DNA of 64,000 nt from Novosphingobium sp. 28-62-57. Lineage in GTDB: Bacteria > Pseudomonadota > Alphaproteobacteria > Sphingomonadales > Sphingomonadaceae. Shown here in pieces: positions 16,764-24,923 of the stretch. The translations under genes were made by a program, and so were the position numbers. The notes beneath the pieces are model-generated. The model was given only the letters and a program-made list of their open reading frames with translations, was not told the origin of the DNA and did not search any database. The stretch is taken from NCBI GenBank assembly GCA_002256985.1, contig NCGO01000010.1, positions 60,470-124,469 on the forward strand, written 5' to 3'. Numbering within the stretch: position 1 is the stretch's first letter; each line of letters opens with the position of its first letter.

Positions 16764-17222
16764 ATGGCTGGGGTTTTGAGTGACGAGATTGACGTTCTTG
16801 CCAAGGCACGACGCGCTCTTCCGGGCGACTATGTGCCAAGCGATGACGAACCCTATATGAATGAAGCGCAGCAGGATTATTTTCGCCGCCTGCTGCTCGA
16901 ATGGAAGCGGTCGATCCTGTCCGCCGCTGCCGGAACGCTTTCGGCGCTCCAGGATGGCCCGATTCGCGAACCCGATCTTAACGATCGCGCATCCAGCGAA
17001 ACCGATTGGGGCATCGAACTGCGCACCCGTGATCGCCAGCGCAAACTGATCGCCAAGATTGATTCTGCAATGCGCCGAATCGATGAAGGCGAATATGGTT
17101 ACTGTGAAGTGACCGGAGAGCCGATCGGCCTTGGCCGCCTGATCGCGCGGCCCATCGCCACGATGACCGTCGAAGCGCAGGAAGCCCATGAACGCAGAGA
17201 GAAAATTTCTCGCGACATGTGA
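16764..17222 (+). CDS. dksA: DksA/TraR family RNA polymerase-binding factor, single-Cys type
   Basis: 152 residues. The coiled-coil/secondary channel part runs from DYFRRLLLEWKRSIL to RRIDEGEYG, followed by a degenerate zinc finger: only one Cys (GYCEVTGEPIG) remains where classical DksA has four, with Thr in the second place. This one-Cys form is normal in Alphaproteobacteria (for example Rhodobacter) and still modulates initiation with ppGpp at rRNA and amino-acid promoters. The ATG at 16764 has GGAGG about 6 bases upstream, which is better than the upstream start at 16716. Confidence 0.9.
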   Translation: MAGVLSDEIDVLAKARRALPGDYVPSDDEPYMNEAQQDYFRRLLLEWKRSILSAAAGTLSALQDGPIREPDLNDRASSETDWGIELRTRDRQRKLIAKIDSAMRRIDEGEYGYCEVTGEPIGLGRLIARPIATMTVEAQEAHERREKISRDM

Positions 17223-17379
17223 TTTGTGCAGTGCCGAAAAGCCGGTTCAGGCGCGCCTGAAAGGCGGTTAACAGGTGCCGGGGGTAACGCCAGATTAACC
17301 CTGCCCGTTTACGCAACGGGGAGGAATTGGTGCGATAACCCGTCGTAGGGGCAGGTTTTGCCTTGCGGGTAGTGCATTC

Positions 17380-17760
17380 ATGGGATTGGCGGAACCTCTG
17401 GTGACTGAGATCGACCATCGGCATATCGGGCGTGACAGCCTGTTCCTCATGGCAGAGGTGCGCATGCCCGGTTCTGATGCGGAACACCGGGTGAAAGTGC
17501 GCAACCTGTCTGCTGGCGGGATGATGGCCGAAGGCACGGTCAAAGTGCTGCGCGGTACGCAGATCGAAATCAACTTGCGCAATATCGGCTGGATTGAAGG
17601 CGTGGTGGCCTGGATTCAGGACAACCGTTTCGGCATCGCCTTTCACAAGGAAATCGATCCGAAGCTGGCACGTGCGCCGGTTGGCGTGGGCGAATCCACC
17701 CCCCGCTTTGTCAAGCCGGCGGTCCGCTCTGTTCCGGTCGGGCCTCTCCGCAAGATCTGA
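17380..17760 (+). CDS. PilZ-domain c-di-GMP-binding protein
   Basis: 126 residues, a stand-alone PilZ domain. Both ligand motifs are present: RxxxR as RHIGR (14-18) and NxSxxG as NLSAGG (42-47), followed by the beta-barrel (INLRNIGWIEGVVAWIQDNRFGIAF). It should bind c-di-GMP; the output is unknown. The basic, Pro/Val-rich tail ends in LRKI, and the last codons are the first unit of a 14-base tandem repeat that continues past the stop. A GGDEF-EAL protein is encoded 20 kb away in this window. Confidence 0.88.
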   Translation: MGLAEPLVTEIDHRHIGRDSLFLMAEVRMPGSDAEHRVKVRNLSAGGMMAEGTVKVLRGTQIEINLRNIGWIEGVVAWIQDNRFGIAFHKEIDPKLARAPVGVGESTPRFVKPAVRSVPVGPLRKI

Positions 17761-17802
17761 GGCGCAAGATCTGAGGCGCAAGATCTGAGCCGCAAGATCT
17801 GA
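17747..17802 (+). repeat. Four tandem 14-base units at the 3' end of the PilZ gene
   Basis: Units at 17747, 17761, 17775 and 17789 share the core CGCAAGATCTGA. The first contains the gene's final codons and stop; the others repeat the same segment after it. The two inner units are identical, pointing to recent slippage. Confidence 0.9.
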
Positions 17803-17876
17803 CTTTTCCTGCCAAATCCGCCTCAGGCACCGCTCACTTCTAGACGCCTGCGTTCCGCTGCCCTAGGCTTGGTCTG

Positions 17877-19358
17877 ATGGCTGGCTGGCGTGCCTCAATC
17901 CCCTTGTTCGCATTGCTGCTGTCCTCCTGCGGGAAGGGCGGCGACGGGACGCTGGGTGTGGCCGTGATCGGCGATGCCGCCGCGCTGAAGGAGCGTGGGT
18001 TCCGTCTGTCGGCCCCGGCCCAATTGACCCGCGCGGCCACGCACGAAGGGCTGGTCGGCTTTGATGAAGCCGGGCGCGTCGTCCCGGCGCTGGCCGACCG
18101 CTGGATCGTGACCGACAATGGTCAAAGCTATATCTTCCGCCTGCGCGATGGAACCTGGCCCGATGGCAAGCGAATCGGCGCAGATGCCGCTGCGGCCCTG
18201 CTGCGCAAAGCTATCGCCGGGCTGAAAGGCACCGCGCTTGGCCTTGATCTGGCGGCCATCGATGAAGTGCGCGTGATGGCAGACCGGGTGATAGAGATCG
18301 ATCTTGTTGCCCCGGTGCCCGAACTGTTGATCCTGCTCGCCCAGCCCGAACTGGCGCTGCCATGGCAATCGGCCAAAGGCAAACAGGCAGGAACCGGACC
18401 GATGAAGATTGCTCCGGCCGAAGATGGTGCCCGCATTTTCAGCCTGATTCCCCCGGCGCAGCGCGGCTTGCCTGAACAAGCCGATTTTGCCCGGCGCGCG
18501 CGTCCGCTGTCCGTCAACTTTGCCACGCCCGCCAAGGCCGTGGAGATGTTCGATGCCGGTGATGTCGATGTGCTGCTGGGCGGAAAGATCGATACGGTGC
18601 CCTTGGCCGGGCGCATCGGGTTGACGCGCGGCAATGTGCAGCTGGATCCGGTTACCGGGCTGTTCGGGCTGCTGATTACCCGCACCGAGGGCTTCCTTGG
18701 CGATGCCGCCAATCGCGAGGCGCTGGCCATGGCGATTGATCGCGATGCCTTGCTGGGCAGCTTCAACATTGGTGGCTGGCAGCCGACCACGCGGATCGTC
18801 TCGCCCGATGCCGAAGATGATCTGGGTACGATCGGTGAACGCTGGCAGGGGATGAGCCTCGAAGACCGGCAGGCGCAGGCCGCCTCGCGCGTGGTAGCTT
18901 GGAAGGGCGCTGGGCGGACCTTGCCCACGCTGAACGTATCCATGCCCGATGGCGTGGGATCATCGCTGGTTTTCGATGCCTTGCGCCGGGATTTTGCGCG
19001 GATCGGCATTGCCGTGCGCCGCGTGCCGGAACAGGACCGGGGTGATCTGCGGCTTATCGACGTGGCCGCGCGCTATGGCCGCGCCACGTGGTTCCTCAAC
19101 CAGCTTTCGTGCACGGTGCAAAAGGCCGTGTGCAGCCCGGTGGGCGATGAGCGCGTGGCCGAAGCGCGCCGCGCGCTTGATCCTGCCGTCCGCGCGGCCT
19201 TGCTGGCCGAGGCTGAGGCCGAGATTACCGCTGCCAATGGCTTTATTCCCATCGCCCGCCCGCTGCGCTGGTCGATGCTGCGCTCTGGCACCACCGGCTT
19301 TGCGCAGAACCCGTGGGGCTGGCATCCCTTGCCGCCGCTGGCATGGCTCCCCAGATAA
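17877..19358 (+). CDS. ABC transporter substrate-binding lipoprotein, family 5 (peptide/nickel type)
   Basis: 493 residues with a lipoprotein signal peptide ending in lipobox LLSSC (Cys18). The body follows the SBP_bac_5 plan: THEGLVGFDEAGRVVPALADRW near the N-terminus, YIFRLRDGTWPDGKRI, IDRDALL in the middle and a C-terminal lobe. It would capture oligopeptides or similar ligands at the membrane. No permease or ATPase genes are adjacent; it is an orphan followed six bases later by a DUF4112 gene. The ligand cannot be predicted. Confidence 0.82.
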   Translation: MAGWRASIPLFALLLSSCGKGGDGTLGVAVIGDAAALKERGFRLSAPAQLTRAATHEGLVGFDEAGRVVPALADRWIVTDNGQSYIFRLRDGTWPDGKRIGADAAAALLRKAIAGLKGTALGLDLAAIDEVRVMADRVIEIDLVAPVPELLILLAQPELALPWQSAKGKQAGTGPMKIAPAEDGARIFSLIPPAQRGLPEQADFARRARPLSVNFATPAKAVEMFDAGDVDVLLGGKIDTVPLAGRIGLTRGNVQLDPVTGLFGLLITRTEGFLGDAANREALAMAIDRDALLGSFNIGGWQPTTRIVSPDAEDDLGTIGERWQGMSLEDRQAQAASRVVAWKGAGRTLPTLNVSMPDGVGSSLVFDALRRDFARIGIAVRRVPEQDRGDLRLIDVAARYGRATWFLNQLSCTVQKAVCSPVGDERVAEARRALDPAVRAALLAEAEAEITAANGFIPIARPLRWSMLRSGTTGFAQNPWGWHPLPPLAWLPR

Positions 19359-19363
19359 GAGCG

Positions 19364-19795
19364 ATGAACGACCCCCAGCCGCGCCTTGCCCGCCCTCAAC
19401 CTCTCAGGGCCGAAATCCCCGGCCTTGGCACCGATGCTGCATCAGTGCGCCAGCGGATCGAGATGATGGAGCGTCTGCTCGAACGCAGCTTTACGATCCC
19501 GATCCTGCGCCGCGATGTCGGGCTTGATGCGATTGCGGGGCTGGTGCCGGTGCTGGGCGATGTGCTGACCGCGGCCATGGGCGCCTATGTGGTGTGGGAA
19601 GCGCGCAACCTTGGCCTGCCCAAGTGGAAGCTGTGGCGCATGGGCGCAAACGTCGCGTTCGATACGGCCATCGGCGCGGTCCCGCTGGTCGGCGATGCCT
19701 TCGACCTGTTCTTCCGCTCGAACACACGCAACCTGAAGATCCTGCGCAAGCATCTCGACAAGCATCACCCGCAGGCGCGCGTGATCGAGGGCTAA
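19364..19795 (+). CDS. DUF4112 domain protein
   Basis: 143 residues. The core reads LLERSFTIPILRRDVGLDAIAGLVPVLGD, then a membrane-like segment and FDTAIGAVPLVGDAFDLFFRSN, the duplicated VPxxGD pattern of DUF4112, a small membrane-associated family of unknown function found widely in bacteria. The ATG at 19364 is six bases past the binding-protein stop, so the two genes may be cotranscribed. It ends near a palindromic repeat. Confidence 0.82.
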   Translation: MNDPQPRLARPQPLRAEIPGLGTDAASVRQRIEMMERLLERSFTIPILRRDVGLDAIAGLVPVLGDVLTAAMGAYVVWEARNLGLPKWKLWRMGANVAFDTAIGAVPLVGDAFDLFFRSNTRNLKILRKHLDKHHPQARVIEG

Positions 19796-19824
19796 GGTTT
19801 CAAAGTTCCTCAGTTTCAAAGTTC

Positions 19825-19901
19825 GTCATTCCCGCGAAGGCGGGAATCCAGCCCCATAACAGGCGTTTTCTCCGCTGGATTCCCGCCTTCGCGGGAATGA
19901 C
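19825..19901. repeat. Inverted repeat (GTCATTCCCGCGAAGGCGGG)
   Basis: Arms 19825-19852 and 19874-19901 pair almost perfectly around 21 bases. A REP-like element between the convergent DUF4112 and DUF1674 genes. Confidence 0.88.
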
Positions 19902-19922
19902 GAGCCAGAGCCGGAATAGGTC

Positions 19923-20099
19923 CTAAAAGTCTATCGCGATCCCGTTCTTCTCCCAATCGCCAAACCGGGTGGGATCGATGCCGTCGGGATCGTCGCCGCG
20001 CTCAATGGCCTTGGGTGCAGGTGCCGGGTCGTTGGTCCAGTGCTCGGGCCGGGCGAAGGTCTCTGGTCGCTTGGTCGCGCGGGGTGTGGGCTTGTCCAT
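19923..20099 (-). CDS. DUF1674 / SDHAF4-like succinate dehydrogenase assembly factor
   Basis: 58 residues ending in the family signature DPTRFGDWEKNGIAIDF. The human and yeast homologue SDHAF4 binds flavinated SDHA and aids complex II assembly. A short basic, Pro-rich N-terminus precedes the motif. The start at ATG 20099 gives the usual small size. It is divergent from rsmB, an arrangement I know from other Alphaproteobacteria. The sdh genes themselves are not in the window. Confidence 0.87.
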   Translation of the reverse strand: MDKPTPRATKRPETFARPEHWTNDPAPAPKAIERGDDPDGIDPTRFGDWEKNGIAIDF

Positions 20100-20172
20100 G
20101 GATAAGCAAATGGGCGCTGCGTCGCGCGGTTGCAATTGCATATTGGGGCACAAGCGCCGATAGGCCGCTGCC

Positions 20173-21435
20173 ATGGCTCGATCTTCTGCTCCCGACGATG
20201 AAATCCCCGGCGTACCCGCCCGCCGCGCTGCGTTGCGTCTGCTCGATGCGGTGCTCCGCCGGGGCGACCCGCTCGATCAGGCCGCGCCCCCCATCCTGCG
20301 AGGGATCGAACGCGGCGATGACCGCGCATTGGCCCTTGCCATCGCGCACGAAGCGCTGCGCTGGATGGCCGATCTTGATGCGCTGATCGATGCCGCAACC
20401 GCGCAGCCCTTGCCCGAAGACGCCAAGGCCCGCGCCGTGCTGCGCATCATGCTGGCCCAGGCCCTGCGGCTGAACCTGCCCGGCCACGCCGTCGTCGCCA
20501 CCGGCCTGCCGCTGCTGACCGGAGGCCCGCGCCGATTGGCCCACGGCGTGTTCTCGGCGGTGACCAAGGGCGCGGCCAAGCTGCCCGCGGCCCCCACGCT
20601 GCCCCCCGCTGCCGCCATCCGCTGGCAAGCCTCGTGGTCCGACCGGGTCGAAGCGATCAGCGCAGGCCTTGCCGTCCCGCCCCCGCTCGATCTCACCTTG
20701 CGCGATGCGTCGCAAACCGCGCTGTGGGCAGAGCGGCTGGGTGGCCACTCGTTGGCCCACGGCCACATCCGCCTTGCCCGCGCTGGCGCTATCGAGGCGC
20801 TTGATGGCTTTGCCGAGGGCGCATGGTGGGTGCAGGACCTTGCCGCCAGCGTGCCTGCGCGCTTGCTGGGTGAAGGAAAGGGCCGTCGCGCCCTTGATCT
20901 GTGCGCCGCGCCGGGAGGCAAGACGCTGCAACTCGCCGCCGCCGGGTGGACCGTCACCGCGCTCGACAAATCCGCCCGCCGCAATGAACGGCTGGCCGAA
21001 AATCTTGAGCGCAGCGGCCTGTCCGCCGATGTCGTAGTGGCCGATGTGCTGACGTGGACGCCAGACGCGCCGTTCGATGCGATCCTGCTCGATGCCCCCT
21101 GCAGCGCCACCGGCACCTGCCGCCGCCATCCTGATGTGCTGCACCGCCACGCCGCGATGGCCGATCTCACCGCGCTTCAGTCCGCGATGCTCGAACGTGC
21201 CGCCACATGGCTCGCGCCCGGTGGAACTCTAGTCTACGCGGTGTGCTCGCTGGAGCGGGAAGAGGGCGAGGCGCAGGCCGCAGCTTTCACCGGCCTCACG
21301 CCTTCACCCATCAGCGATGCCGAACTGCCCGAAGGCCTGACCGCCAGCGAAGGCCATTTCCGCTCGGACCCCGGCATGCTGGCCGGCCACGGCGGCATCG
21401 ACGGCTTCTTCGCCGGCCGCTGGACCAAGAGCTAG
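20173..21435 (+). CDS. rsmB: 16S rRNA (cytosine-C5) methyltransferase RsmB
   Basis: 420 residues: an N-terminal NusB-like helical RNA-binding domain (about 15-135) and a C-terminal Rossmann methyltransferase. SAM-binding motif I is DLCAAPGGKTLQLA (about 241-254); the m5C catalytic pair is present as DAPCSATG (motif IV) and AVCSLEREEGE (motif VI). It methylates C967 of 16S rRNA with SAM. It converges with the Smr gene (stops overlap). Confidence 0.93.
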   Translation: MARSSAPDDEIPGVPARRAALRLLDAVLRRGDPLDQAAPPILRGIERGDDRALALAIAHEALRWMADLDALIDAATAQPLPEDAKARAVLRIMLAQALRLNLPGHAVVATGLPLLTGGPRRLAHGVFSAVTKGAAKLPAAPTLPPAAAIRWQASWSDRVEAISAGLAVPPPLDLTLRDASQTALWAERLGGHSLAHGHIRLARAGAIEALDGFAEGAWWVQDLAASVPARLLGEGKGRRALDLCAAPGGKTLQLAAAGWTVTALDKSARRNERLAENLERSGLSADVVVADVLTWTPDAPFDAILLDAPCSATGTCRRHPDVLHRHAAMADLTALQSAMLERAATWLAPGGTLVYAVCSLEREEGEAQAAAFTGLTPSPISDAELPEGLTASEGHFRSDPGMLAGHGGIDGFFAGRWTKS

Positions 21436-22007
21436 CGCGGCCGCTTCAGGATGATGTAAACCGCGCCCGCGCCGCCATGGCGAGGTTGCGCCGGGCGCAC
21501 GGCGGCGATGCGGCTGGCATGCGGGCTATGCGCCAGCCAATCGAGCAGCCGCGCCCGGATCACCCCACGCTGGTTTCCCCGGGCGTCTGTCGCATCATGC
21601 GGGCGCGGCTTGCCCGCGATCAGCAGCATCACCCGCGCGCCCATCGCCAGTGCTTGGGCAATGCTGGCGTTGAGCCGGGCATGCGCGGCGTCCAGCCCCA
21701 TGCCGTGCAGATCAATCGTCACATCCGGCGCAATCGCCCCGCGCGCCAGCTTGCGCTCCCAGCTTGAATCCAGCCCATGCGCTTCCAGTGGGCGCTTGGC
21801 CGCAGTCGGGGAGGGTGCAGGTGCGGGCAGTGGCGGCGGAACGCGGCCCTTGATGCGCTTTGGCGGGGGTGAAGGCACTGGCGGAGCCAAGGCGATCACG
21901 TCGGTGGCTTTCGCCTTGGGCCGCACCGGATGGATCGGCGTGATAGTGGCCGCCACTTTCTGCCACAGTTCCGCCTCTGCCGCAGACAAGCCCCTCGGCG
22001 CACGCAT
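21432..22007 (-). CDS. Smr-domain protein
   Basis: 191 residues. A low-complexity Pro/Ala linker (about 38-72) separates an N-terminal LSAAEAELWQKVA helix from a C-terminal Smr domain with the signature TIDLHGMGLDAAH (about 97-109) and GVIRARLLDWL. Smr domains bind or nick DNA/RNA; small stand-alone ones are proposed endonucleases, including a role in ribosome rescue. It begins one base inside the stop of the mltA gene (TGATG), so it is translationally coupled to it. Confidence 0.88.
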   Translation of the reverse strand: MRAPRGLSAAEAELWQKVAATITPIHPVRPKAKATDVIALAPPVPSPPPKRIKGRVPPPLPAPAPSPTAAKRPLEAHGLDSSWERKLARGAIAPDVTIDLHGMGLDAAHARLNASIAQALAMGARVMLLIAGKPRPHDATDARGNQRGVIRARLLDWLAHSPHASRIAAVRPAQPRHGGAGAVYIILKRPR

Positions 22008-23224
22008 CAGCGCTGCTCCAGCCGCGCCAGCACACCCTTTGGCAGCAGGATCAGCGCCCGCCCGCGCGCGCTCATGCCGCCTGCAATGCGCCGCGCCTCG
22101 GCCCCGGCGCCCCAGAACGTGTCAAACCGGTTGGCCCCCTTGATCGCCCCGCCGGTGTCCTGGGCCACCCACAGCCCGTTGGCTTCCTTGCGGTCCACCT
22201 GCAGCCACACCGGCGCGCCCAGCGGCACAAAGGCCGGGTCCACCGCCACGGTCGATTGCCCGGTCACCGGCACATTCAGCGCCCCCACAGGCCCCGGCCC
22301 GCTCAATTCGCGAAAGAACACGAAGCTGCGGTTCTGCTGCATCAAGCGGCGGCCTTCGGCAGGCTTTTCCCGCAAATAGCGCTGAATGCCCTGCAGCGAC
22401 CCGTCATATTGCCCCGGCCCACCGCCAATCAGCCCGCGTTCGCGCATCAGCGTGCCGATACCGGTATAGGGATAGCCGTTCTGCCCGGCAAAGCCGATGC
22501 GGATCACGCTGCCATCGGGCGCGCGCAACCGGCCAGACCCCTGAATTTGCAGGAAGAACATCTCCACCGGATCAGCCGCCCAGCCGATTTCCAGCCCCTT
22601 GCCCGCCAGCGCGCCCGCCTCAATCTGTGCGCGGTCCCAGTATGCGGTGAACACGCCTGCTTCGTCATAGCGGCCCAAAGGCATGCGGCCATCGGGCAGG
22701 ACTTGCGCATCGCCGGGCCGTGCCCGCACCAGATCGGGCGGCAGGGCATAGACCGGCACGTCATATCCGGGACGCCGCGCGCGCACGCCAGCGATTTCCG
22801 GTTCGAAGTATCCGGTGGCAAAGGCCTCACCACCCGCCACTTCGGCGCTTTCGAAATAGGTGGCAAAGAACCGCGCCGCCTCGCTCACCGGCCACCCGCT
22901 GGCAGCCGCGCAGGCCGGTGCCCAATCAGACGGCTGCGTCAAACCCGAGGTATCGCTGCGCTTGGTCAGCCGCGGACACGACACCACAAAACTGCGCAAG
23001 GCCGCGGCGGCATTTTCGCCCTTGAAGCCAAGCCCTGAAACCACAGGCCCGCGCGAAACTCCGGCCAGCGCAGCTGTTGGCGCAGTCGTGCCGGGGCGGG
23101 GCGGCACCACCGGGCGCGGCCCTTGCGCTTCGGGCACCAGCCGCAAGCACCCGCCAAGCAGAAAGAGCGCCGCGATAACCGCAGCGCTCTTGCTTGTGTA
23201 ACCCTGTGAAAAAATGCCCGCCAC
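22007..23224 (-). CDS. mltA: Membrane-bound lytic murein transglycosylase A (MltA) lipoprotein
   Basis: 405 residues. Lipoprotein signal with lipobox LLGGC (about 22-26), then MltA domain with FATGYFEPEIAGVRAR, EIGWAADPVEMFFLQIQGSG and a C-terminal 3D domain (VDPAFVPLGAPVW, VAQDTGGAIKGANRFDTFWG) holding the catalytic and structural aspartates. It cleaves peptidoglycan with 1,6-anhydro product formation in the periplasm. It is downstream of a Tim44-like gene (15-base gap) and coupled to Smr, an mltA-smr pair known from other Alphaproteobacteria. Confidence 0.92.
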   Translation of the reverse strand: MAGIFSQGYTSKSAAVIAALFLLGGCLRLVPEAQGPRPVVPPRPGTTAPTAALAGVSRGPVVSGLGFKGENAAAALRSFVVSCPRLTKRSDTSGLTQPSDWAPACAAASGWPVSEAARFFATYFESAEVAGGEAFATGYFEPEIAGVRARRPGYDVPVYALPPDLVRARPGDAQVLPDGRMPLGRYDEAGVFTAYWDRAQIEAGALAGKGLEIGWAADPVEMFFLQIQGSGRLRAPDGSVIRIGFAGQNGYPYTGIGTLMRERGLIGGGPGQYDGSLQGIQRYLREKPAEGRRLMQQNRSFVFFRELSGPGPVGALNVPVTGQSTVAVDPAFVPLGAPVWLQVDRKEANGLWVAQDTGGAIKGANRFDTFWGAGAEARRIAGGMSARGRALILLPKGVLARLEQR

Positions 23225-23239
23225 GATCTGCGTCGAGGC

Positions 23240-23923
23240 TCAGGCCTCGTCGGTTTCGTCGAGCAGCCAGTCAGGATCGCGGGCGGTGATATCGCGGCGG
23301 AACGTCCACAGATCACGCGTTTCCACTGCGTCATCCAGCGAGCCTGCAATCACATGACCTTCGGCATCGCGGGTGACTGATGCGATGTCGGCAAGGAAGC
23401 GCACGGTGATGCGCGCGGTCTTGGCTTCGATCGAAGCGGCAACGATGCGCGCTTCTTCGATGCGAATCACGCGCGCGGTAATCGCTTCGCCGGCTGCTAC
23501 GCGGGCATCGATGGCCGCTTCGAACCCGGCGTAAACATCGTCATCGCAAAGCTGGCGCAGCTCTTCCTTGTCACCGCGCCAGAACGCTTCGAGCACCATC
23601 GCATAAGCCGCCTTCGATCCGGCAAGGAACTGCGCTAGATCAAACCGGCGGTCGGCTGCGATGATCGCGCGCACGCCCGCTTCTGCGCTGTTGTCAAAGG
23701 TATTGGGTTCGGGCTGCGCCAGATCACGCGGACGCGGGGCCAGTTGGCCTCCTTCGGCACCACGCGAAACTGGCGGTTGCCGATTTTGCGAAGAAGGATC
23801 GGGCTGCTCGATCCGGCGACGCATCGGTTCCTCGTCATGCTCGGGCCTGCGGCCGAGGACGGAGTAGAGTCGCAAGCCCAAAAAGGCCGCAATCATCGCC
23901 AGGATCACAATCTGAACAATCAC
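23240..23923 (-). CDS. Tim44/TimA-like domain protein
   Basis: About 227 residues: N-terminal membrane anchor (IVQIVILAMIAAFLGLRLYS), a polar Pro/Gln linker, then a Tim44-like domain with FDLAQFLAGSKAAYAMVLEAFWRGD, VRIEEARIV-type segments and ITVRFLADIASVTRD. Mitochondrial Tim44 tethers Hsp70 to the translocon; bacterial relatives (TimA) are inner-membrane proteins of unclear function. I prefer GTG 23923 (GGGAA 7 bases upstream) because the anchor starts at once; ATG 23974 would add 17 residues. It is divergent from secB and upstream of mltA. Confidence 0.85.
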   Translation of the reverse strand: MIVQIVILAMIAAFLGLRLYSVLGRRPEHDEEPMRRRIEQPDPSSQNRQPPVSRGAEGGQLAPRPRDLAQPEPNTFDNSAEAGVRAIIAADRRFDLAQFLAGSKAAYAMVLEAFWRGDKEELRQLCDDDVYAGFEAAIDARVAAGEAITARVIRIEEARIVAASIEAKTARITVRFLADIASVTRDAEGHVIAGSLDDAVETRDLWTFRRDITARDPDWLLDETDEA

Positions 23924-24203
23924 GTGCAAGTTCCCGATACTGCCCGCTCGCCCGCTTTGGACGATGAGCGTCATGCCAACCTGCCTCAAATAAGTACGGA
24001 TTACAAATGAACAACGTGTGCATGGCCCTTTGGGCGGATCACGTGGGCAAATTTCTGGCCGAGTTGTTGCCTTTACGCTGCAAACAAGGGTGGCGGGCAC
24101 GCCGTCAGGGGCATGAACCCACATGGCAATGGCGGATTGCGACGGAAACGCCACGGTGCTAGGCGCGCCGCTTAAGCAAAACCCGATCAGAAAGCGCTCT
24201 CAC

Positions 24204-24722
24204 ATGGCCGACGAAGGCAACATCATCTCGAATCTCAACCTTGATGGTCCCGTTCCCAACGGCGAAGATACCTCGCCTGCGATCGGCCTGATCTCGCAAT
24301 ATGTGAAGGACCTCTCGGTCGAAAACCCGAATGCGCCGGAATCCTATCAGTGGACCGATGTCCCTGAAATGGCGGTGGATTTCAACATTTCGGCACGTGC
24401 GATCCAGCCCGAAATTCACGAAATCGAACTGAAGATCAACATCACCTCGAAGGGCCCGCAGGGCACCGCTTTCATCGTGGAACTGGCCTATTGCGGCCTC
24501 ATCGGCATGCGCAATGTGCCCGAAGAGCAGGCCCACCCGTTCCTGTTCGCCGAAGGCCCGCGCATCCTGTTCCCGTTTGCCCGCCGCGTCATCGCCGATG
24601 CCGTGCGCGATCTGGGCTATCCGCCGCTGCTGCTCGAACCGATCGATTTCAACGGCTTGTACATTCAGCAACTGGCGCAGGCACAGGCCACGGCTGAAGC
24701 CACTCCGGCAGGTCAGGCCTGA
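24204..24722 (+). CDS. secB: Protein-export chaperone SecB
   Basis: 172 residues. Cytosolic tetrameric chaperone that keeps preproteins unfolded and hands them to SecA. Visible family segments are LISQYVKDLSVENPNAP, EIHEIELKINITSK, the aromatic-rich YCGLIGMRNV and PFARRVIADAVRDLGYPPLLLEPIDF. It is slightly longer than E. coli SecB because of N- and C-terminal tails. Start at ATG 24204, since the upstream open frame lacks family residues. Divergent from the Tim44-like gene, and followed by repeats. Confidence 0.95.
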   Translation: MADEGNIISNLNLDGPVPNGEDTSPAIGLISQYVKDLSVENPNAPESYQWTDVPEMAVDFNISARAIQPEIHEIELKINITSKGPQGTAFIVELAYCGLIGMRNVPEEQAHPFLFAEGPRILFPFARRVIADAVRDLGYPPLLLEPIDFNGLYIQQLAQAQATAEATPAGQA

Positions 24723-24732
24723 TTCCGTCCCG

Positions 24733-24910
24733 AACCCGCTCATGCTGAGCTTGTCGAAGCACCCGCTGCGCCTTGTGACAGGCGCAGCGCCAGCGCCCTT
24801 CGACAGGCTCAGGGCGAGCGGGCTTGGTAATAGGGCGCAAGGTGCGCTTAGCCTGAGCCCCATAAAGGCTTCCACCCCCGGTCCGCTCATCCTGAGCCTG
24901 TCGAAGGATG
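24733..24910. repeat. Palindromic repeat cluster between secB and murJ
   Basis: At least three copies of the CTGAGCNTGTCGAAG core, two direct (about 24743-24759 and 24890-24907) and one inverted (about 24797-24812). The last copy ends 13 bases before the murJ start. Same family as 5664-5770 and the in-gene copy at 29738-29813. Confidence 0.85.
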
Positions 24911-24923
24911 CAAGCCAAGCGCC

